This document shows positions 55,452-64,000 of a stretch of DNA of 64,000 nucleotides, one piece after another (position 1 is the first letter of the stretch; every line of letters begins with the position of its first letter). A model generated the notes under the pieces. It saw only the letters and a program-made list of their open reading frames with translations, did not search any database and was not told where the DNA came from. Both the position numbers and the translations under genes were made by a program. The stretch is from Rutpela maculata (taxonomy: Eukaryota > Arthropoda > Insecta > Coleoptera > Cerambycidae): the NCBI GenBank assembly GCA_936432065.2, contig OW386285.2, positions 171,845,984-171,909,983 of the forward strand. The letters are read 5' to 3'.

Positions 55452-57345
55452 TAAATATGTAAATAATAGTCGAAGTAAATTAGGTTTTTCAAGAGAAATA
55501 GTTTATAAAGTTTTAAAAATTTGAGTACGAACTCTCTAAAGGCAAGTGAATATAGATCAAAAGAGTTCCCACCTCTCAGGAGGGTGCTTCATCCCCTTTA
55601 GCTTAAGAAACCACCCTTCAATGTTACCTCCTGCTAGTTTTTTACATTTATCTCGAAAACCGTTACCCTGACGTCAAAAATGAATAGGAATTAAATTATT
55701 CGCTATAAAATTCTACATAATTTATATCCTATACAATATTTCCCTATATGGTATCCTAATCTCACAAATTTAGATCAAATACTAAAGTTACGCAAAAACA
55801 AGTAATAAACAACTTAAAATACCTTGACCACAGAAAAATGTTACATAAAAAGCAGATTGTTGTTTACAAACCTAGCAATAAAAACAAAAGAAGACTTCAA
55901 AAATGTTTTTATTACTACAATATAATACTACTAAAAACTAACAACTGCTTATTCAATAATTGGATTATCTTCAGGTAATTCTTCCTCTACCAATGAATTA
56001 AGACATCCTTGTCCATGACAACTGGAGCACATTGTTGAACATTTTAATCCAACCTTAGCACAACCGCACCGTTTTCCGCAACCCTTTTTACAATATCAAT
56101 TTAAGAATGAAAGTAGGAGCTGGTATCTCAGTTGTAGGATTAGGCACCAAAATTTTTCTGACTGATTTCCAACCCCAATCATTAGGCTTCAAAATCTTTC
56201 CACGCCAGGAGTGAATTTGTTGGAAAACGCGATACGAATGTTGTCCTAAAGCAGCAGATGTGGGTGGTAGTTTTGATAACAGCACCACCTGATTAGATTC
56301 ACCGACAAATTTGTTAAATGAAATGAATCTAGGTATATTGGTTTAATGATGTAACAGTACGAGGTGCCTTGTATAAAGCAAGTGTAATTTTTTTTCCAGC
56401 TCGAACAATGTCAGGCTTCATCGATGATGGATTGTTAAATATATTCAAAGCATCATCCAAGTCCCTTCTAGTATTTATCAGTTTTACAGTTTGTGCTTTT
56501 CCTTTGCCCAAAAATGCCGATGTAGTATCACATCCACTGAATGCGTGAACAAATAATATGTTATTTTTACAGTTATAAAGGACTTCCGAGTTCTGAATAT
56601 CGGGAGAACTATATGCCCTTTCCTTGATATTTCCTCTTAAAAATCGAACATCTTTATCAAGAGGACAAAGAGCAATTATAAGTATGAGAAGGTCAACATT
56701 CTGTCCCACGACAACAACCGTATGACTATTATATGCTTCCTTAATAGCAGTTTGGACAATTAGCGTATCAGCGTCATCTATTGCAGAAAGAGCTTGAAAG
56801 CTGGTACATTCCAATTTTTCCTTCAGTTGATTAATTAAACGTTGCTTATTCGCCAGATTGCTTAGAAAATTTTTTTGTGAATCAGGAACAGGCGTCTCTT
56901 TTCGTTAAATATTATTTCAGGAGATATTCGTTTTAAAAGTCTTTGTTGCCGTTTGATGCCTTTTGTACTCTCCATATTTTCAGAATAACTGTCAAATACC
57001 ATCCTTAATTAACTTCAAACGCTATTTCTGCGATTAGGGCTCGATGTAGGAAAAAAATGTATAGGACATAAAAGATGCAGAAGAATAAATAGAATAAATT
57101 AAGTTCTATACATTTTTCTCGCCAGGGTAACGGTTTTCGTGAAAAATTTAAAAAACTGGCAGCATGTATCATTGGAGGGTGGTTTTTGAAGCAAAAGGGG
57201 ATGAAGCACCCTTCTGAGAGGTGGCAACTCTTTTGATCTATATTTGGATGGCTATTAAGACTCTGTACCCAAATTTTTAAAACTTTATAAATTTTTTCTT
57301 CTAGATGCCATTATTATATCTAATTTACGTCGACTATAAAATATA
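55452..57345. mobile_element. Inverted-repeat DNA transposon, about 1.9 kb
   Basis: The flanks are long, diverged inverted repeats of over 200 bp: agtcgaagtaaattag, tttataaagttttaaa, gatcaaaagagtt and gagggtgcttcatcccctt on the left each have an inverse on the right (57,123-57,335). Between them lies a decayed minus-strand gene (55,950-56,890). The ends are eroded and I found no target duplication. Superfamily not assigned. Confidence 0.7.
55950..56890 (-). pseudogene. Transposon-borne PIN/FEN1-like nuclease fragment
   Basis: From about 56,870 the minus strand reads NKQRLINQL, then DDADTLIVQTAI, VVVVGQNVDLLILI and HAFSGCDTTSAF. That sequence of motifs is typical of PIN/FEN1-like nuclease proteins multiplied in insect genomes. 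The frame stops at 56,329, continues in another frame (KLPPTSAALGQHSYRVFQQI to 56,088), and shifts again into a cysteine-rich tail (CKKGCGKRCGC ...) ending near 55,950. At least two frameshifts and no usable ATG mark it as a pseudogene. The N-terminal part expected of the family is missing. Its place between inverted repeats suggests it belongs to the transposon rather than to the host. Confidence 0.6.
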
Positions 57346-58374
57346 CGGATGATAACAAACAAATTCATAGTACAATATTTATGCATTCATTATTTCATTT
57401 TTATCAAGTAAAGTACTTACATGTCAATGTTGTACTTTTTCGTAAAAAGCGTCCTGAATAATATATCTATATAAAAAAGTAGGATGTCCATATGTCGTAC
57501 TTTATGGATATATAAATATTATTGTACACTGTTGGCAAATTAAAGGATGGCCAGCTGCTGGCCGGTGGGACATTTCGCCAATGGTTCGCTTGTGGCTCCC
57601 CATAAAAGTGCCAATTATGATAATGCTGGCGACGGTGCGTGTGACCATTTATGTGCCAATTATGAGTGTTTGCTGGGGAGTGTTTTCGTCTACCTGGCTG
57701 GGGAAAATAAATTCAAAAATACGAACTTTACATGAGGAAGTAGAAAATGATTATTTTCTCTTATACTCCCTCAAGTTCAAGAATAGCCGCCTGGGTGACT
57801 ATTCTTGAGCGCGAGAGAAATTGTTGCTCCCCGGCGAATTTATTCCCTCGCCTTTCACTTGAAATTCCCCTACTCGAAAAACATGTATTCTTGAACAAAA
57901 GGAATAACGAGAGACCGGTGAAAGTTTGAGGGAGAAGTCAACAGTGTTGTCATATTGTTCTTCACAATATAACCAATCAGAACTCTCCTATGTCTGATAT
58001 TTATCAGCTGTGGTGGCCAAAAATTGTTTGGTGGTGGCGTGACAGTTGACAGATCAAAAACATATTTATGGGTCGCGTGCGTGTGACGTCACAGTTTCAG
58101 ACTTTAGGAAAAACAAACTGAAATTCTTTAACTGTCAAATGGCAACTGATTGAACTTTTCGTAATATTATTGTTTCTATGTATATTATACATACAAAATG
58201 ACAAGTTTTTGGCTTATTATTAATTGTGGAAGTTTGACAATCCGAAACAATGCCAATTTTTATAAGATAACCTCCATTTACAACCAGAAGAAATTAGAGG
58301 TTAAAAGACTGCAAATGATTTCAAACAATTAAAAAAAATGATTTTACAAGCGTCTTCCAAGGATTTTATATTAG
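57346..58374. repeat. Non-coding DNA including dispersed repeat segment D
   Basis: 57,670-57,790 matches 61,115-61,238 (gggagtgttttcgtctacc, catgagg-agtagaaaatgatt, ccaagttcaagaatagcc or close variants). Beginning at 57,546 there is a ggcc-rich hairpin-like motif (ccagctgctggccgg). The short open frames here carry no domain. Confidence 0.6.
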
Positions 58375-59252
58375 TGGTACGTTATTGCATATTAATGTAA
58401 GAATCTGATTTTTAACGTGGGTTTATGTTGTAGGAAAAACAGCCGTATTACAAGACCATGATGGTATGTCCAGTTGGACATCCTCTCTCAATAAGGGATA
58501 TAATTTAAAACCCATATGTGAAACTAAAACTGCTTATGATAATAATTACTACAAAGTCTGAATGGGCTATGAGTGTTGAATTGTAGCTATAAAAGCTCTT
58601 TTTGTTATATAAACTATGAATGTTACTTATTTTATTGCTTAGATAGATATTGATATAAAGTATACACGTTATGTTACAATCATTTATTTTTTTCTTACAA
58701 TATATATAAATTATAACTTTCTTCTCGATTATCCTTAGAAGTACTAATAGACCTTGGATAATAAATTATTTAATTAGTAAAGATATTTTGTTTTGCTTTC
58801 AGTTACATGCACGTACCTAAGTACAAGTTCGACGTAATTAACTATTCCGATTTTACTATAACAATATATAGTAGTAGAGTAATAAATAAAACATAATAAA
58901 AGGGAATATTTAATAAAATAAACAACAATATATGAAAAATAAAATTCTTACAGAAATTACGATGGATTATATAGTCCAAACTACATTATAGACGAAGGGT
59001 TAACCGATGGAAGAAATTATGTACGTCTTATTACATAGTTTATAGCACCTTAATCTTCATGGCTTAATTTATATGGTGTCTTCTTAAAAAAAATTACAGC
59101 CGTTAATACCTCGACCATAGCCATATTTACAGTTAAAAAACTAAAAGGAAATACTTGTTGTCGCTAAGTAGTGAACATGTTTTGTCTAGACTAGCAACAT
59201 ATTCACAGTAAGTCTAAGGAACCATCTGAATCTGCAATAGTCCAAGGAGTCA

Positions 59253-60412
59253 TTGACGATTTGTACGCAGGGGCGGACTAACCGGGTGCGGGGCCCTGGG
59301 CTATTAATTGCTTTGGGCCCTTCCCATTTCACAAGATAACATTTTTTTGAGATCATGTCAGATCACGCACCACCAAGACATTTTTCTCTTTGTTTTGGCT
59401 AAATACCGAACTAAACTATGATAGTAATAACGAGTAGCGAGTAGTCGCATTACACTGGGTCTTGGTTGGGACTGATCAAATCTAGATGCATACAGTGGCA
59501 CAAAGACTGTGGATTGCGATGCGGAAGCAGGCAAGAGCAAAAAATGTTATATATACTTTTATATTTATTATTTATGCTGTCAATGAGATCACCAGTACAG
59601 AGCATAGTCATAATCATATTGTATTTGGTCCGTTTTCAGTATTCGGGGGCCCCTTCAGTATCCGGGGCCCTGGGCTTAAGCCCCTAAAGCCCCCCCTTTA
59701 GTCCGCCCCTGTTTGCACGAAAGAAAGTTCAGTAAAAAGTGTCATGGCGCACAGTATAATGGTATCACTGTAATTCACTGCACATGTTGACCAACTCGTC
59801 TAATTTCCAAACTTTGCAACAATTAAATACCCATAATATAATAATCATAACATCGTTTTCATTATCTTTAATGTGAAACCTGCTCCCATTGAATATAAAT
59901 AGTCTTTATTAGGTTGTTTCGTAGTCTGCATTATTTAAAAAATGTCGAATTATGCAATTTGTCAAACACTGTTTTCAACTCTCAGTTTACTAGAAGAGTT
60001 GGCAGCAGTGATTGACAAATTGCATAATTTGACATTTTTTAAATATTGTAGACTACGAAACAACCTAATAAAGATGATTTATATTCAGTGGAAGTAGGTT
60101 TAACATTAAAGATAATGAAGACAATCAGCCCTATGATGGAACGTTTACGTTAGTCATAACACATATGTTACGGTCATCTGTCTCTCTCACTCTTATATAT
60201 TTTTTGGTCAGCGCTCAACATAACAGGTGTATGTTAAATAACGTAAACGTTCCATCATAGGCCTGAATGTTATGATTATTATATTATAGGTATTTAATTG
60301 TTGCAAAGTTAGGAAATTAGACGAGTTGGTCAACATGTGCAGTGAATTACAGTGATACCATTATACTGTGCGCCATGACACTTTTTACCAAACTTTCTTT
60401 CATGCAAATCGT
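59253..60412. mobile_element. Foldback element interrupted by a hAT MITE
   Basis: The arms pair over about 250 bp: the left has gacgattt, tcatggcgcacagtataatgg, cactgcacatgttgaccaac; the right has the inverses at 60,300-60,410. The spacer is AT-rich with a further palindrome (gcaatttgtcaa). It splits segment B, whose uninterrupted version is at 6,222. Its own left arm is split by the 444-bp element at 59,268. Confidence 0.85.
59268..59711. mobile_element. hAT-type MITE, 444 bp
   Basis: Perfect 14-bp ends caggggcggactaa are flanked by 8-bp duplications tttgtacg and tttgcacg (one difference). A ggggccctgggc block recurs inverted inside each end. The size of the duplication and the CAGGGG end are typical of hAT. 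Confidence 0.92.
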
Positions 60413-61250
60413 CAATTGCTTTTGTTCACGATGCTACGAGTTTATAACCTGAAAAATTAATTTGTACGTTAGCAATTATTTATAAAGCAACATTTAATTA
60501 GGCAAGTATATATATATGGAAAGAATGGTTGATCACTGATAACAATTCTTACCTTTGCAACAAGCTTTTATTCTGTAAATTTCTTGCAGAGTACTTCTTT
60601 CACCTAACCACAAACAGCTTCAAGACTTGAATGGTTTAAACTCATCCTTCAGTCATCCTTCCGTCTATGCAAACCAAGTAATTTGCAGTATCCATATGTG
60701 TAATATTTGGAAATACATCAATATTTATACTAAAGCATTTTTTTCTCAAAATATTAGGATTTAATTCGATAGCAGCAGTAACCTAACCTCTATACATCAT
60801 GCGATAATTTTGCAAAATACGAACTAACCCTCTTCCTGATGAACAAAATTGCGGATATAAAAATAAACGAACAAAAATTTGATCCGTTTTTCCTAAAATT
60901 CGAATATTTTTCGCATTTTTAAACTATTCCTTCGCATCTTCTAAATCATCCAAAACTTGGCTAGCCACTAAATCTTCGATATCCATTATTTAAATAAAAC
61001 CGAATTAATATGACAAGTCTCCACACGCACGATCATAACCTACAAAGTACTTAAAAAATGATTCTTTTCTGCTTTCCCTCGACTTTCTCTTGCTAAAAGT
61101 AAGGGAATAAGTAGGGAGTGTTTTCGTCTACCCGGCTGGGGAAAATAAATTCAAGAATACAAACTTTACATGAGGGAGTAGAAAATGATTGTTTTCTCTT
61201 ACACATTCTACTCCCCCAAGTTCAAGAATAGCCACCCTGAAGTGTACTAT

Positions 61251-61543
61251 GATCTGTAGTGTTACATTCTACAACTTATCCTGATTACCACCATGCAGAA
61301 CATTGACTCAAAATGCGGAATAATTACCCTCGACCTTAAAAGCGGGTAATTGTGAGCCCGTTCCAATTACGAGTTCTTGGTTTAATTACCAATACACAAA
61401 TTCTTACAATATTTTGAATAAGGCCCTGCATCTGGTGTGATTTCACACCAGCTGCTCATTGGCTAATAGCATTTTTTGGTGGGGATCGTGAGTTATTAGG
61501 CCACCTCATACTCTACCAATCTTGGTTTTATATGACATTTGAC
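61251..61543. other. Spacer with a short palindrome
   Basis: No gene. A tggtgtgatttcacacca palindrome lies at about 61,436-61,453; it may be a protein-binding site or chance. Confidence 0.35.
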
Positions 61544-62046
61544 CCACGAACTTCATACATTAAACTGGACCTCGCATAAGGTCCAAACGCTGACACCCCC
61601 CATGCTGGCCGCCATAGAACGTAAAACAAAGTACAAAAACAAAAGTACAAAGGCGATGTCAGATTTAATCTAGTATTATCCCGTTGGTTGTTGATAGGCA
61701 AATGATTGCCAGATTTTAGAAATAATTTTATTAAAATGAGAGTATTAATGAGTACTTCTGATGATAACTTACTCTAAGTATTGTAGTAGTCTCACATTAT
61801 GAATAAATTTCTTGTTATTAGAGAAGATGAAGTGGCATTTTGGGAGAAAAGTATTCAAGTTTATTGAAAATATAAAACATTTGGCAATGCGCGACAAAAT
61901 AACGAGCAGTAGTTGAGATTCCTACCGAGTATTGCCAACCTCAAATAAGTTGACAGCCTATCATGGCGACCATGGTAAGTGGTGTCACGAGCTTTTGTTT
62001 GGGATATGTGCGTTGTGAAGTCCAGTTTAATTTATGAAGTTCGTGC
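61544..62046. mobile_element. Non-autonomous inverted-repeat element, about 500 bp
   Basis: Left cacgaacttcatacattaaa followed by ctggac, and the right inverse (gtccagtttaatttatgaag, ttcgtg), make arms of about 35 bp. Inside, near both ends, gtgacac-like and catgg-like words are also inverted. The interior has no convincing gene. Confidence 0.65.
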
Positions 62047-62313
62047 ATTTGACCACGGTCATTAAACTCACGAAGGAAAAGACAGGAGTACACTCGTACA
62101 CTCGCTAGAGAGCAAAAGTGGAACCAAATTTGGTTCGCAATTAGTAGTTGACAGATTGATCACCGAGTGGCGCTTGGGTCACAACTTCAGCTAAATTTTG
62201 ATAGATTTATAATGGATTCTTATGGAAAAAGGGTGTGTTTGAGTTGTTTTTATTGAATTTTAGTGCATGTTAAGTGCAAATTTTGGAATTATGGGATTAA
62301 AATTTATAATACA

Positions 62314-62421
62314 ATGCCTTCCTGTTTTGCGCCGGGTTGTAATACTGGATACGATAACTTAATTAAATGAAACAAAGTCAGTGGTGTGAAAAAACCGATC
62401 ATGTTCAAAGCTCCCAATGAT
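62314..62421 (+). pseudogene. THAP-type first exon with an in-frame stop
   Basis: The ATG-led frame opens MPSCFAPGCNTGY, the start of a THAP zinc finger (first two of the C2CH ligands at C4 and C9), and later reads IMFKAPND, the conserved FxxPxD-like position. The exon ends at a gtgagt donor at 62,422. Codon 19 is TGA, so the product is truncated. It is either a decayed THAP gene or the first exon of a P-element/THAP-type transposon. Candidate downstream exons (for example about 62,889-62,955 between tttcag and gtaggt) are open but not clearly THAP. Confidence 0.5.
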
Positions 62422-64000
62422 GTGAGTACTACTAACACTATACTTTTATATAGTACTAATAATAATGCAGATTGCAGGGCAATTGTACTTTTACTTTACA
62501 AATCTGTGAAACAAAAATCCTGTACATATTATTAATTATTGAAGCGGTCAGATGGCAAAGAGGACTATAATTTTGTGGAAATCGTAAAACAAGATTGAGT
62601 TTTATTTCGTTTGTTAACTAACTGTTGCAAATACAATATTTCAAATAAATAAGCAAAAACTTTATTTTCATAGATTTACAAGAAATGTAGACATATATAT
62701 TAATCATAAAAAATGTAAGAAAATACTTTGAAAATTTTTGATTTTACACAGCGTGTGATAAATCCTCAACGCACGTTATAACAGCATGTGAAAAAGTTTC
62801 ACACGCCTATAAACTATATTATTGGTTTATGTGTTTATATTTATCAAGTTGGAAATCTTAATTGAGAGTAACCAATTTAAGTTTCAGGAACTTTCATAAT
62901 AACGGCTAGACAATTCCGGGATCATTTAGAGTTGGATTCCCGAAGTATAAGGGTAGGTATGCAAAAATAATTCTGTAAATAACTATAAAAAATAATAAAT
63001 CTGGAAGTGCTTGATGCCTGCATTTTCCACGGAATATTTATGTTTTTCAGCAAGTGGCAAAGTATATTTTATCTTGACTGCTTCAGACACCTGCAAAATT
63101 GTATTCCAATTGTAATGGCAAAGATTTTTCAAAGAAATTAATTTCTTTAACTAAACTTTTTTGCGGCTTTTTAACTACTAATTTATACGTAAATCCGAAA
63201 TTCTAGAGGATTTCGCGACATGAACGCTGCGGTGACAGATTCGGGAACTACTAATTCGTAACCAAAACAGAGCCCACTTTTTGTTTAGCAGCGGTATCCG
63301 GTTGGTGCTCCTGTCTTTTTCTTTCGTGATTAAACTATAATGGTTACCTCATCCAGCAGCTTACCGACGATGGAGCGCGAGGAGCGGGGAACCGGGGTCT
63401 AGCTCTTATCATCATAGCCCGTATTTCGGATGACATTCCAGAGACGGACTCTGAATTACACGATACTATCTAATACTTTTGTAAAGTTACAATCAGAAAC
63501 ATCGGTCGCTAACAATAAGTATTATTGCCACACAAACCAAAAAATCTTAATACAAAATTTTTATTTTATAAACCTTAGTGAAAGTCCATGCGAACGCTTA
63601 CTGAGATGTTTACGTTTCTGTACAGATAAAAAGAGTCCCTGACCCTCCAGACAGGTAAAAAATTATTAGTCTTATTATGTGGTGTCATTACACAGTAAAG
63701 TAATTATTCTTAAATATTGCAAGTTCTAAATACCTATTATTTTTTGGTCGACCTACACAATATCTAGATTCTAAAGATATAAAATTGGATTTTAATATTA
63801 TTATATAAAACAATAGTAGTTATAGCTGTATTGAATATTGTTCAATGATATGGAGCCAGAAGTATAATAATTATGTTAATAGACTCGAAAGTATTTAAAA
63901 TAAATTTGTCAAATTCATTTTACATGCATAAACATTAACTCATCGGTTATAAAGCACTAACAGTAAAGTTATGAGTAGAATAGAAGTATTGGAGCTATCA
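62422..64000. other. AT-rich DNA after the THAP exon
   Basis: There is a possible exon between a tttcag acceptor (about 62,887) and a gtaggt donor (about 62,956), open in one frame. Otherwise I see no recognisable gene. A GC-richer patch near 63,370-63,410 (gagcgcgaggagcgggg) has no assigned role. Confidence 0.4.

Larger units (their letters stand above)
58375..61250. repeat. Composite dispersed repeat containing segments A, B, C, D
   Basis: Segment A (as at 362-1,135), B (5,935-6,480), C (54,576-54,998) and D (57,670-57,790) are here joined in order, with B split by a foldback element. Elsewhere in the window each occurs alone. The simplest reading is one non-autonomous family of over 1.7 kb of which this is the fullest copy. 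No coding region is preserved; splice-like tags (ttgtag before an aaaaac word) in segment A hint that the family may have captured exons. Confidence 0.65.

Overview
The window reads as AT-rich, repeat-saturated insect nuclear DNA. Evidence is short GT-AG introns, two gypsy-type LTR retroelements (one errantivirus-like with an F-type envelope), a Maverick/Polinton, hAT-like elements, many foldback MITEs and tRNA-derived fragments. I cannot name the species; nothing here fixes the order. I found no intact conventional host gene, and almost everything recognisable is mobile DNA or its debris.

Layout. 1-6.7 kb: non-coding DNA, one MITE, one copy of a GGGGTGG-rich dispersed repeat and a pogo-like remnant. 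6,704-34,434: a 27.7-kb interval bounded by hAT-like termini (15 of 16 bases) and a perfect 8-bp duplication (aacccatc); everything inside looks like nested insertions. The most important is a 13,502-bp Polinton (7,451-20,952) with 320-bp inverted repeats that look identical to me, a 6-bp target duplication (tagctt) and insertion inside a copy of the GGGGTGG-rich repeat. Also inside are a 5.9-kb gypsy element (24,038-29,926) whose empty site can be inferred from a second copy of the host repeat at 32.2-32.46 kb, and a possible spliced minus-strand transcript (30.3-31.6 kb). 34.5-36.8 kb: a large nested foldback. 36.97-37.74 kb: a 108-bp tandem array. 38.3-45.5 kb: a decayed errantivirus-like element with gag, pol and env but no visible 5' LTR. 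45.6-48.8 kb: a degenerate tandem array and dispersed repeats. 49.4-53.7 kb: foldback elements, some nested. 54.5-61.2 kb: a mosaic dispersed repeat, an inverted-repeat transposon with a decayed PIN/FEN1-like gene, and a 444-bp hAT MITE with 8-bp duplications. 62.3 kb: a THAP-type first exon carrying an in-frame stop.

How the Polinton genes fit together. A leftward block holds the packaging ATPase, a conserved Polinton protein, a small protein, the chromodomain integrase and a 208-codon gene. A rightward block holds a PLA2-like virion protein and an adenain-like protease. A leftward block holds a small protein and protein-primed DNA polymerase B. At the right end lies a rightward gene in four predicted exons. 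The element has recently moved by its termini, yet it has three lesions or gaps: a frameshift in the polymerase, an in-frame stop in the 208-codon gene, and only about 0.45 kb of scrambled sequence where double-jelly-roll capsid genes would be expected.

Best candidate for something undescribed: the predicted four-exon gene at 18,427-19,145. It would encode 124 residues with a DLxCxE motif (the retinoblastoma-pocket binding form) in exon 2, a Cx2Cx4CxC cluster in exon 3 and a basic tail in exon 4. That is the layout of small DNA-virus cell-cycle proteins. The splice model is read by eye and needs RNA evidence.
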